Positions 8,814 to 16,553 of a DNA stretch of 27,086 bases are shown here, in pieces. Positions within the stretch are counted from its first letter, which is position 1. Every line of letters starts with the position of its first letter. A model generated the notes under the pieces. The model searched no databases and had not been told where the DNA came from. It saw nothing but the letters and a program-made list of their open reading frames with translations. A program made the translations under genes and the position numbers. Origin of the DNA: CAYOXD01 sp964407825 (GTDB taxonomy: Bacteria; Desulfobacterota; Desulfobacteria; Desulfobacterales; JAFDDL01). The stretch lies in NCBI GenBank assembly GCA_964407825.1, contig CAYOXD010000031.1, forward strand, positions 1 to 27,086, read 5' to 3'.

Positions 8814-11031
8814 TTTTCTCTCTCTTCAGAAAACGGTCAATATTGTATGCCGTTGACACCCCAAGGGCTGTCTTGAGGCTGCCGGTCAGCTTGAGATGTT
8901 GCTTCTTAATGGTAAATTCCCCCGATCCCCAGGTTCTGAGCAGCGGTCCGATCAACGAAAAACTGTCGATAATAATACGGCCGTCCTTCAGATTTGCACT
9001 CACGACGCCTCGACTGAAAGAGATGGAATCCGCACTGTCGGAATTGAGATGCGCCGCCCTTAGGATATCCAGGAGAAAACCGAGTCGGGGGTCCAGGCTG
9101 GAAAGCCGCCGTACCGAAGCCCGTATCACCGTTACCGTTACAGACCCCTGGGCAGCGTTGATCATGGATTGAACGCTGTTGCCCTGGGTTGAAAAACTGC
9201 CAACCAGGTACAACCGGCCGCTAAGAAACACGGGGAGTTCCGTGGAGAAGCAGGCGATCAAAGAGGTCAAATCCACATCGGTCCCCCTTGTCTCTATGGT
9301 CGTGACCAATCGATCGGGGGGCAGCGCCACGGCCGTTACCCCCAGGTTGATACCGGATATCCGCATCGTTGCATTGAGCAGGGCCCTATCGTTTCCGGAC
9401 TTGAATTGCAGATTGACGTCATTTAGCTTCGTTAAGTCTCCTAACCAGCAGTGTTTAATAAACGTCACCGCAGAGACCTTCCGACCTTGGATCGCGCTGA
9501 GGTCAAAGTGGCGGTCAATCGCGGGTTCCGCTTTGGAAGGGGGCGATGGCGCATCTGATGCCGGCCCGGCAATGTGCAACTCCCGAAGTTTCAAATCCAA
9601 GTCGGTTTGCTTACTTGCCGGAATAAAGGCGACCCCATCTGCCGCCAGCTTGAATGACGGTGACGTCAGCGATAAATCGAAGGCCGCTTTCGGTCGCCCG
9701 GCCTTGGCGAGATGCAGATTGACGGTGGTATCGAAGATGTTGAGGGAATCAATCGCGGTGCGAAGGGACATCCGTTTAAGATCCAAGGGAATGGGGATCA
9801 GGCCCGTGATGCTGCCGTTGCCTCCTTTGGATGAGTTGAAATTGAGTGAATCGATCCGAACGGTGGGTTTCCCCTGTTGCAAGGTTACCGTTGCGTCCAG
9901 TTGTCCGATTGTCAAATTTTGTTTTTCCCCGTTTTCCGCCACAAGGTGCAGCACAAGCCCCTGGATCTTGGTCTGGAGGGAGCCGTCCACCGCGAGGGCG
10001 CCGGCCGGATCTTCAGCCCCCCGGCGTCGGCCCGAAAACTGAAGGGATGAGAGTCGAATATTTCCCTCGGGTATCAAGGTCTTCAGTTTGGCACTGCTCA
10101 ACGCGTTCTGGAGCACCTTTTCCCCCTGGGGATTCTGTTGAAGCCAGTTGAAAACACTCCCCGCGTCCACGGTTCCCTCGGAACAGCGCACGGCGAAAGT
10201 GCCGCCATCGGAAAGTTTGACGCCCAGTTTGTGGAACTGGATCTTGTCAAGATTCAGGTTATCGGCGGCGAGTTCAAGGTCTCCCGAACCCGCATCGAAA
10301 GTGAACTGCAGTCCGCTGCAGTCCATGTTTCGGATGGTCGGTATCTGGGCGGCTGCCTGATCGGACAGGTAACCGAACTTCAGAAGAAAATCCTTGACCG
10401 CCGTCGGGTTGAAGGTCCCCTGCGTGGCGTCGACCTTCAATCTCAGCGGAGCAAAGGATTCGATCCGCATATCACCGACAAACTTCAATCCGATCTCGTC
10501 AATCGACGCATTCTTGAGCTGCACGAAGAGCCCTTGGCCCACCTTTTCCGCCTTCGCGGTCAGGGAAACCGGCAGGACCGTGTCGCCCCGTGCCGCCTTG
10601 AGGACCAACCGAGCTTGGTTCAGCATGACGATTTTGGTCGGGATACGGTCCGTTGACAGGGGGGCACCCTGAGCGGCAGTCCCCCCCGTGGCTCCGGCCG
10701 AGGTCGCATCCAGGCTGCCAACCACGAACAACGGTTTTTCAAAAACGGCTTTTTTGAATTGAATTTGGCCACTGAGGATTTTGCCGAGATCGGGATAAAG
10801 CCTGACCGTTGGGACACTTACGCTGTTGTTCCCCGCTTTCACGCTCAGATTGGCCATGACGATGGTGGGCATCGGGAAATAGCTGAGGCCGAGGGAGGAA
10901 AACCGCATTTCCATGCCCGTCAGCCGCCGCGTGATTTCGCCCATGTGCCCCTTGATCCAAAACCCCGCGCCAGCCATCAGGACAATAAACGCCAACAGAC
11001 ATCCGCCGGAAATCACGGCAAGTTTTTTCAT
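8791..11031 (-). CDS. AsmA-like inner-membrane-anchored periplasmic protein
   Basis: A 746-residue protein with one N-terminal membrane helix (MKKLAVISGGCLLAFIVLMA) and a long periplasmic region made of repeated beta strands. It opens in AsmA style (a helix, then GLSYFPMPTIVMANLSV) and ends with the AsmA C-terminal pattern: GRIIIDSFSLIGPLLRTWGS, then ahead of the terminal residues GEFTIKKQHLKLTGSL. AsmA/TamB/YhdP relatives bridge the envelope and move phospholipids or help outer-membrane assembly; which of these applies here is not visible. Length is in the AsmA range (about 600-750). It overlaps the following lipoprotein gene by 23 bases and is separated by 109 bases, with a nested inverted repeat, from the LPP20 gene before it. 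The ribosome site is weak (GAGCGTG). Confidence 0.85.
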   Translation of the reverse strand: MKKLAVISGGCLLAFIVLMAGAGFWIKGHMGEITRRLTGMEMRFSSLGLSYFPMPTIVMANLSVKAGNNSVSVPTVRLYPDLGKILSGQIQFKKAVFEKPLFVVGSLDATSAGATGGTAAQGAPLSTDRIPTKIVMLNQARLVLKAARGDTVLPVSLTAKAEKVGQGLFVQLKNASIDEIGLKFVGDMRIESFAPLRLKVDATQGTFNPTAVKDFLLKFGYLSDQAAAQIPTIRNMDCSGLQFTFDAGSGDLELAADNLNLDKIQFHKLGVKLSDGGTFAVRCSEGTVDAGSVFNWLQQNPQGEKVLQNALSSAKLKTLIPEGNIRLSSLQFSGRRRGAEDPAGALAVDGSLQTKIQGLVLHLVAENGEKQNLTIGQLDATVTLQQGKPTVRIDSLNFNSSKGGNGSITGLIPIPLDLKRMSLRTAIDSLNIFDTTVNLHLAKAGRPKAAFDLSLTSPSFKLAADGVAFIPASKQTDLDLKLRELHIAGPASDAPSPPSKAEPAIDRHFDLSAIQGRKVSAVTFIKHCWLGDLTKLNDVNLQFKSGNDRALLNATMRISGINLGVTAVALPPDRLVTTIETRGTDVDLTSLIACFSTELPVFLSGRLYLVGSFSTQGNSVQSMINAAQGSVTVTVIRASVRRLSSLDPRLGFLLDILRAAHLNSDSADSISFSRGVVSANLKDGRIIIDSFSLIGPLLRTWGSGEFTIKKQHLKLTGSLKTALGVSTAYNIDRFLKREKNDGSSTS

Positions 11032-11061
11032 TATTCACGCTCGCATTGCGCATTGCTGTCC

Positions 11062-11131
11062 CCCGAACGGAAATGGCCCGAATCCAACAGCAAGTGGATT
11101 CGGGCAGATATTCCTCGACTTCCCGTTCGGG
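11062..11131. repeat. Nested inverted repeats between LPP20 and AsmA genes
   Basis: The inner stem CCCGAATCCA (11077-11086) pairs perfectly with TGGATTCGGG (11095-11104) across an eight-base loop. The outer arm CCCGAACGG (11062-11070) pairs with CCGTTCGGG (11123-11131). In the minus-strand transcript the structure starts about ten bases after the LPP20 stop. It has no U tract, so it looks more like a processing or mRNA-stability hairpin, or an attenuator, than a classic terminator. Confidence 0.65.
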
Positions 11132-11140
11132 CAATCGGTA

Positions 11141-12118
11141 CTATTTCAGAATGAACACAACTCTTGCCTGCGTCAGCAAGTTGGACCGCTTGTCATTCAC
11201 ATAGATCGCTGCCGCATCATCCGGGGAAACTTCGGCATCCGTATATTTTTCCACGCCCACGCACTTGATGATCATGGGATGCTTGCTCCCCCAGCTCTCC
11301 AAGAGCGCCTTGGCCTTACCGTCATCAGTTGTAAAGCCGCCGCACCCCCGCTCAACAAGCACGCTGCTCAGGATCTTGGAAGGATCGAAGACAACTTGAT
11401 TCTTTACCGTCAGAATCCGGTTGACCAGGGCCGGCCGGAACTGGAAATCGCGGGCATCCACGATCAACCCGTCATAGGGGTGGGTCAATTTGGAAGGGGC
11501 TTGGACCTCAGGTGCCTGCTCCACGGCTTTTGCCTTGGCGCCTGTCGTTTCGGTATTCGCTGTTTCCGTGGCCGCGGTGCCCCCTCTCTTCTGCGCAGCA
11601 GGGGATTTGGGAGAGACGACTTCGGGAACAAGTGCGGGCGCAGAAGGCTTGAAAGCAGGTTTTTTCTCCGGCATCAAATCATTGTCCTGCATCAGGGGCA
11701 GGATAATGTCGTAAAGGCCGCCTTTACCCCGGATGTAGAGCCGCATGGTAACCTCGGCATATCCCTTTTGGGCATCGTAATGCTGGCCGGTCTTCATGGC
11801 GCCCCGAAGGAACCCCTGAACAGAGGTTTTGATTTGATCGGACTGCAGCATGCCATCCTTGACGGACGTCGTACCGAATAGTTTCAACCCCTGCACCACC
11901 TCCAGCAGATCGCGCTGGGCCACAACCTCCGCCGCCCGCAAGGCGCGGTAGCGGCTTTGCCCCTCCTCAGAGGAGCCGACGACCTGAATATAGCCTTTCT
12001 GGAAGATCTGATTGGGTTCGGTGACGCTCTGCATGTCTTCCTGCGCCCAAGCAACGCCAAGCAAACAGATGCTGAAAATGCTCAAAATGAACGCCCCTAA
12101 AATCCTTTTGCCTGTCAT
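11141..12118 (-). CDS. Periplasmic LPP20-domain (FlgP-like) protein, copy 1
   Basis: A 325-residue exported protein; the signal ends VAWA before QEDMQ, with no lipobox. The LPP20 domain (about 40-140) shows AAEVVAQRDLLEVVQGLKL, then VKDG and TSVQGFLRGAMKTG, the usual order of this family, which includes FlgP of the flagellar outer-membrane ring. A Pro/Ala/Thr-rich linker (about 155-210) leads to a C-terminal domain with YDGLIVDARDFQFRPALVNR, a motif I associate with LPP20 relatives. Two ATGs are adjacent; the second (12118) lies six bases after AGGAGG and is chosen. It follows the TPR/SLH lipoprotein by 14 bases. The core is 13 of 19 identical to the LPP20 protein at 16554-17435 (AAIVDAQTKLLEFVNGLKL), so the two are clear paralogs. 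Confidence 0.85.
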   Translation of the reverse strand: MTGKRILGAFILSIFSICLLGVAWAQEDMQSVTEPNQIFQKGYIQVVGSSEEGQSRYRALRAAEVVAQRDLLEVVQGLKLFGTTSVKDGMLQSDQIKTSVQGFLRGAMKTGQHYDAQKGYAEVTMRLYIRGKGGLYDIILPLMQDNDLMPEKKPAFKPSAPALVPEVVSPKSPAAQKRGGTAATETANTETTGAKAKAVEQAPEVQAPSKLTHPYDGLIVDARDFQFRPALVNRILTVKNQVVFDPSKILSSVLVERGCGGFTTDDGKAKALLESWGSKHPMIIKCVGVEKYTDAEVSPDDAAAIYVNDKRSNLLTQARVVFILK

Positions 12119-12132
12119 CATCGACCTCCTCT

Positions 12133-13335
12133 CTAGTAGATATTCATTACGTTTCGCAAATGCATGAGTGCCAATAGCAAATCCGCCCCGTCGACCGGTT
12201 CATCCGGTCTGAAGGCTCCGGAAAGATCCGTCTCCATAAGATTACGGCTGACCACGTTCATCACCGCGTTAAACCAAGGCGCGCTGGGGGGGACATCGGG
12301 ATACGGGGATCTTTCCTCCCCGACATAGGCGGTGGCCAATCCCTCCTTCCCGGTTATCTTGATCAGGAGATCCTCCAGAATAAAGGCCAGCGCCTTTCGC
12401 TTCACCGGTTGGTTTGGATAAAAGAGATAGGCCTTTGCCGTCTGATCGTACTGCGGTTCAAGTCCTCGCACTCTCCATTTGAGAACCGTCAGGATTTCAG
12501 CCTTGAAAGGGTTGTCCATAACGTCCGCGGGGATAAACGACGTCTTGGGCTCATTGCCCGGCGTTGGAATCCGTCCGGCCATGAGCCGATCCAGATGAAT
12601 TTCGTCCACCAGCAGGGCGGCCACGTCAGCCCGCACGACCTTATCCTTTACCGCGATCCGCTTGGCAACATCCGTAAGCGTATAATTGGCGGTGGCCCGC
12701 ACGATTTTGTGGACTTTTTTGAAAAGAGCGCTCGCCGGATCGGACCAGCGTCCCGGAGGAGCCTCGGTGACCTTGGACAGAAGATCCACCGCATCCCTGA
12801 ACTTAAAGGCTTTATAAGAAGCCACCGCCATGAAATAATTCGCCGCTTCCTTGTCACGATAGTATGGCAGTTCGGCAACCTTGACTTTCTTGAGGCTCAT
12901 CATTTCATCATAAGCATCCTGGGCCTTTCTCAACCACGCTTTCGGCTTTCCATGGGTATAGACCCGAATTTCCGTGACCCTTACGGAATACTTCTGCGAA
13001 TCGCCGTCCGCTTTATCCTTGGCCTTCTCGATAAGGTCCAAGGCCCGTTTTAATTCCACGGCTTGATGCGCCCCGGCCGGCTGGGCTTCGGCTCTCATCG
13101 CCGCCACCAGCGCATCACCGGCCAGTGCCGGCGCATAACCCGGCGCCAACTTCAATGCTCGATCAAAATGGGCCGATGCCTGGTTCAAATTCCCCTTGTC
13201 GATCAAGTTCATCCCGGTAAGATAGTGATGGGCGGGGCTGTCTTCCGCAGATATCGGCTTCATGACCTTGGGGGCGCAACTTCCCAGCGTCAGGGCCAAA
13301 ACAAACAAACAAACCACTATGAAATGCTTTTTCAT
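12133..13335 (-). CDS. TPR lipoprotein with SLH-like C-terminal repeats
   Basis: A 400-residue lipoprotein (signal MKKHFIVVCLFVLALTLGSC, Cys20). Residues about 35-75 are a TPR unit (HHYLTGMNLIDKGNLNQASA, LKLAPGYAPALAG), followed by more helical repeats to about 225. The C-terminal 170 residues look like three S-layer-homology units. Cues are VVRADVAALLVDEI, YPNQPVKRKALAFILEDLL, SPYPDVPPSAPWFNAVMNVV and GAFRPDEPVDGADLLLALM. SLH domains bind cell-wall polymers or peptidoglycan, so the protein may tie the outer membrane to the wall. The start at 13335 follows AAAGGAG by five bases; a longer in-frame start at 13362 is less likely. It sits 45 bases after the FlgT-like gene and 14 before the LPP20 gene. 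Confidence 0.8.
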   Translation of the reverse strand: MKKHFIVVCLFVLALTLGSCAPKVMKPISAEDSPAHHYLTGMNLIDKGNLNQASAHFDRALKLAPGYAPALAGDALVAAMRAEAQPAGAHQAVELKRALDLIEKAKDKADGDSQKYSVRVTEIRVYTHGKPKAWLRKAQDAYDEMMSLKKVKVAELPYYRDKEAANYFMAVASYKAFKFRDAVDLLSKVTEAPPGRWSDPASALFKKVHKIVRATANYTLTDVAKRIAVKDKVVRADVAALLVDEIHLDRLMAGRIPTPGNEPKTSFIPADVMDNPFKAEILTVLKWRVRGLEPQYDQTAKAYLFYPNQPVKRKALAFILEDLLIKITGKEGLATAYVGEERSPYPDVPPSAPWFNAVMNVVSRNLMETDLSGAFRPDEPVDGADLLLALMHLRNVMNIY

Positions 13336-13380
13336 TTGTTCTCCTTTCGAAAGTGGGAACACCTCATCCGGATGGATAGC

Positions 13381-14514
13381 TTATTGGCCGGAATAAACGA
13401 TTTCCGCCCCCTTCATTTCCACTTGGGTCAAATGCAATCCAGCTTTCTGCAGCCCCTGTCTGAAGGAAAAATTCGCAGCCGTGGGATCAGCCTCGGTAAA
13501 CACTTCAACTTCCAAATAAGTCCCGTATTGTTTGTCAACTCGGAAGTCCCAGCCCAGATCCTGCATGACTTTGTAAATGGCGGTCTGCTTTGGGGCGGAT
13601 GTGTCTCGAAAGGCGAAAACAACGAATTTTTCCCGCTGCGTACTGAAACGTTTGACGATTTTAGCGACAAGCTCGTCGGCAGCCTTCTTTCCCGCCTTAT
13701 CAACCGCCCGGGCGGCGCCCTCCTCTATTCCATAATCACCCCCCCTGGCGACAATGGCCTCCCGCTTCGTGACATTGGCAAACAACTCACCGGTCGTTAC
13801 ATCATAGGCCTTAAGCCCCAAAGTCGTATGAATCACCCTGTACCCCTCCGAGGTTCGCCGACTTCCTGCCGACACATCGATAATGACCACGGCATCCCCG
13901 TTTTCCTGACGGGCCATCTGGATGGCGGTCTTCTCATCAGCGCCGAGGGCCAGGTTGCGGTTCTTGATCCGGGCGAGTTGATCTGGCAAAAAGACACGGA
14001 ATCCATAACCACTCAATTTATCGCTTACAAGATCCACGATCTCCTTGGCGGCCATGGAGTCCGCAGGCAGGGCCTCGTCTGTGCGCTTTCGGTAATAGAG
14101 CACCACGCGGCGGTTATCGAAGGTCGCCTTCTGGAAGCTTTTCTGGAAACGGGGGTCCTCTCGGAATTGCTTCATCAAGCCCTTCATCTTATAGTCATTG
14201 AGATCGGTCTTGATCTTGACTTTGTAAGAGCCGTCAATGGGATCCTTACCTTCAGCCAGAACCTCATATTTCTTTATATATCCGGCGCTACTTGAAATAA
14301 TCCGGTCATAGTCAAGTTTACCTTCCGCAACCTTGGTGCTGGATTGCAGGTAACTTCCCAGTCCCTGTTCTATCGCAGCTCTCAGGGCATTGTTAATCGC
14401 GGCCTGCCGAGTCGGGCCGTCACCGACCGACGTGACTGTCAAGGCCCATGCGGCGGTCGAAATCGATAGCCATACAAGACAAATGCCACCCCAAAACGAA
14501 ATTTTTGTTCTCAA
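13381..14514 (-). CDS. Periplasmic FlgT-like protein, copy 1 (TTG start)
   Basis: A 377-residue exported protein (signal to about WALTVTS). The N-terminal domain (about 25-115) is FlgT_N-like: RQAAINNALRAAIEQGLGSY, SSTKV, SSAGYIKKYEVLAEG and YKVKIKTDL. The middle domain (about 135-290) has the strand-helix order of TolB-N/FlgT-middle folds (VVLYYRKR, GDAVVIIDVSAG). The C-terminal domain (about 300-377) is alpha/beta. FlgT is a periplasmic H-ring component of the Vibrio flagellum, but no flagellar gene is near, so the role here is not the textbook one. Start: GAGGAGG stands six bases before a TTG at 14514; the longer GTG at 14529 overlaps the ribosome site itself. It is the first gene of the long minus-strand operon, facing the divergent control region. 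The N-domain matches the protein at 17456-18577. Confidence 0.85.
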   Translation of the reverse strand: MRTKISFWGGICLVWLSISTAAWALTVTSVGDGPTRQAAINNALRAAIEQGLGSYLQSSTKVAEGKLDYDRIISSSAGYIKKYEVLAEGKDPIDGSYKVKIKTDLNDYKMKGLMKQFREDPRFQKSFQKATFDNRRVVLYYRKRTDEALPADSMAAKEIVDLVSDKLSGYGFRVFLPDQLARIKNRNLALGADEKTAIQMARQENGDAVVIIDVSAGSRRTSEGYRVIHTTLGLKAYDVTTGELFANVTKREAIVARGGDYGIEEGAARAVDKAGKKAADELVAKIVKRFSTQREKFVVFAFRDTSAPKQTAIYKVMQDLGWDFRVDKQYGTYLEVEVFTEADPTAANFSFRQGLQKAGLHLTQVEMKGAEIVYSGQ

Positions 14515-15106
14515 AGTCGGCCTCCTCACAAATATAAACCTACGTTACATTTCCTTGAGTAGTGTCCGCCCATGAATATCAACTGTTCAAAACAAGTAAA
14601 AAGCGCATTTGGTGCCTGCCCTTCACTCCTTCAGATATATCTCGAAAGGCTGGCAATGGGTTACCCCTATGCCGGTTGTCGATTGTGGCGGCCAACCTGC
14701 TGCCTTAGGCCAAGCACAAGCGGATCTTTTTTACTGCGTAATTCGTTTTAACATGCTTAACTTATTAATAAACTAACGATATTGGAAAGCGATCGAACAG
14801 CTTCTTTTCTGCATGTACTAGCATAGTTTGGAGGCAGATCGCCTCTTGAAACGCATTCACAAAATGAACGTTCCTCATTTTTCCGTCCATGACGTCAGCT
14901 CTGCCGATTTTAAGGACGGATGACTAGCAGTGTACAGGTGCTTAGTTAGGATGTAAATTAGGAACTTGCGTTTTGTCAATGGAAATATCCGCGCCCTCGC
15001 TTTCCATGCATGCCCCAGCGCCGATAATCCGCTATTGCAATTGTTGATATTCCATCGTATAAAAAAATACGCAATGCTACCAAATATAGCACACCGGAGG
15101 TCAATG
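14515..15106. other. 592-bp AT-rich divergent control region
   Basis: No gene or structural RNA is supported here; frames crossing it show no protein character. It separates the two envelope operons and is clearly lower in GC than the flanks. Contents: a good plus-strand promoter (15035-15063), a perfect palindrome TTATTAATAA (14762-14771), a six-base inverted repeat CCGTCC/GGACGG near 14882-14920, and a hairpin GAGGC-AGATC-GCCTC near 14830-14845. A minus-strand TTGACA lies near 14975. I find no convincing minus-strand promoter close to 14514. The length suggests binding sites for regulators. Confidence 0.6.
15035..15063 (+). promoter_or_regulatory. Sigma-70 promoter for the CsgG-like operon
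   Basis: TTGCAA (15035-15040) and TATAAA (15058-15063) are separated by exactly 17 bases, predicting a transcript start near 15070 and a leader of about 36 bases. The -10 box lies in a perfect inverted repeat CGTAT-A6-ATACG (15056-15071), which could be a repressor site. Confidence 0.6.
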
Positions 15107-16498
15107 ATGAGGCGATGGATTTGCGGGCTGCTTTGCCTGCTGATGTTGGCTGGCACCTGCAACGCATGGGCCGAATTCAAGAAGACCAAGGTCGCGGTGA
15201 GTGATTTTGCTGTTCTTTCCGGATCAGGGCCCCAAGCCAAGGAGATGGGAGCCATTGTCGCCGAATGGTTCACCACCGCGCTGGTGAAAACCGGCCGCTT
15301 CGATGTCATCGAGCGCACATTGCTGAAAAAAATCCTCCAAGAGCAAAAGCTGGAAATGACCGGTCTGCTGGACGAGAGCACCGCCTCAAAGGTCGGAAAG
15401 CTCCTGGGCGTCAAGTCCATCATATCCGGCTCGGTGGTGATGTTGCCCCACACTACCGAGATCAATGCTCGGATCATCGATGTACAAACCGCGTGCATCA
15501 AAGACGCGGAAAGTGTCAGCAGCGCCTCCACCTCGCAACTGCAGGACCTTGTGGCGGAAATGGCTCAACGGATCATCAAGAAATTTCCGCTTGAGGGCTA
15601 TGTGGTACAGCGCGACGGCGATCATATCGACATCGACCTGGGGCGTTCGGCCGGCGTCCATCCGGGAATGCAGTTCATTGCCTACCGGGAAGGCAAGGTG
15701 ATCAAGCAGCCGAAAACCGGCGCGGTGCTGTATGTGCGGCGCATAGAGACGGGCCGTTTCAAGATCACAGCAGTTCGAGACAACATCTCCGAGGGAATCC
15801 TTCTGGAGGAGAAGGGCAATAACGCCGTCGTATACGGCCAGCCTGTCTACAACATCGCAGAGCCACGGCGGGTCGCCGCGCGGCTCTATGTCAGCACCGA
15901 GCCCAGCGACGCGCGTATCCGTATTCTCAATATCACGGCGTCCTTTGAGCAGGGAATACGGTTGGCCCCCGGCCGCTACCAATTGGAAGTATCCGCCGAC
16001 GGCTACCGTAATGAAACCCATTGGATCGAACTGGAGCCCGGCGCCGATAAGAAGGTGTCTATCCATCTGGTAGCGCTTGAACAAGCGCCACCACCCCTGC
16101 CACCGCCCGAGGAATCCTCGATACGAGAGGAATCCCCGCCCCAATCGGAACACTTGACCCCCCAGGTCAGCCGCTTCATCCATATGCTGCGTTCCGGCAA
16201 TGATGAACAAATCCGTCTGGCCGCGCGGGAAGCCGAACGGCACCATCCACACGCCCCCCGCTTGCTGGAAACGGCCAACGAAGTGCTCCTCGATGGCTAC
16301 TTGAAAAAGGTCAACGACAAGCGTCACGTCGATGCCATGGCCTGGCTTTGCAAGTACCTGGGGAATTCGCAGGATACCAGATACCTTTCCACCCTCAAGA
16401 CGGTATCCGACGGCAACGTCCAGCGCAAGCTGAAGAGTTACGCCAGAAGAAGTTACGAAAGACTGAGCAGACAGCCCCGTGCCGGCCGCAGGAGATGA
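15107..16498 (+). CDS. CsgG-like periplasmic/outer-membrane protein with PEGA domain
   Basis: A 463-residue exported protein; the signal is MRRWICGLLCLLMLAGTC, cleaved near NAWA. Residues about 25-165 form a CsgG-type domain: KVAVSDFAVLSGSG, an 'aeWFTTALVKTGRFDVIER' strand-helix, LLKKILQEQKLEMTGLLDES, and GKLLGVKSIISGSV. Residues about 165-255 are beta-rich (VVQRDGDHIDIDLGRSAGVH), like FlgT C-terminal domains. A PEGA domain follows (about 262-325; ARLYVSTEPSDARI, GRYQLEVSADGY), then a Pro/Glu linker and helical repeats to the end. CsgG is the curli secretion pore, but here there is no lipobox cysteine, so a pore is uncertain. Of two adjacent ATGs the second lies six bases after GGAGG and is chosen. 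It is the first gene of the plus-strand operon. Confidence 0.85.
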   Translation: MRRWICGLLCLLMLAGTCNAWAEFKKTKVAVSDFAVLSGSGPQAKEMGAIVAEWFTTALVKTGRFDVIERTLLKKILQEQKLEMTGLLDESTASKVGKLLGVKSIISGSVVMLPHTTEINARIIDVQTACIKDAESVSSASTSQLQDLVAEMAQRIIKKFPLEGYVVQRDGDHIDIDLGRSAGVHPGMQFIAYREGKVIKQPKTGAVLYVRRIETGRFKITAVRDNISEGILLEEKGNNAVVYGQPVYNIAEPRRVAARLYVSTEPSDARIRILNITASFEQGIRLAPGRYQLEVSADGYRNETHWIELEPGADKKVSIHLVALEQAPPPLPPPEESSIREESPPQSEHLTPQVSRFIHMLRSGNDEQIRLAAREAERHHPHAPRLLETANEVLLDGYLKKVNDKRHVDAMAWLCKYLGNSQDTRYLSTLKTVSDGNVQRKLKSYARRSYERLSRQPRAGRRR

Positions 16499-16542
16499 CC
16501 GGTCACTATTTTTTCGACTATCTCAACATGACCGACGCAATT

Positions 16543-16551
16543 GGGGGGGGG
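16543..16551 (+). promoter_or_regulatory. Nine-G tract acting as ribosome-binding site
   Basis: A run of nine G ends two bases before the ATG at 16554 and is the only Shine-Dalgarno-like sequence there. Homopolymer runs this long can change length by slippage, which would alter ribosome-site strength or spacing for the LPP20 gene. Confidence 0.55.
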
Positions 16552-16553
16552 AT

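Noticed and set aside
13063..14295. Long open frame on the plus strand opposite the TPR and FlgT-like genes
   Set aside because: It is antisense to two well-supported exported proteins, lacks a ribosome site and has no recognisable domain; high GC makes such frames common.
14515..15106. tRNA or other structural RNA in the divergent region
   Set aside because: No cloverleaf, CCA end or T-loop sequence (GTTCRA) in a fitting context was found.
15107..16498. Curli secretion system based on the CsgG-like domain
   Set aside because: No curlin repeats, CsgE or CsgF are nearby, and this CsgG-like protein lacks the lipidated cysteine.
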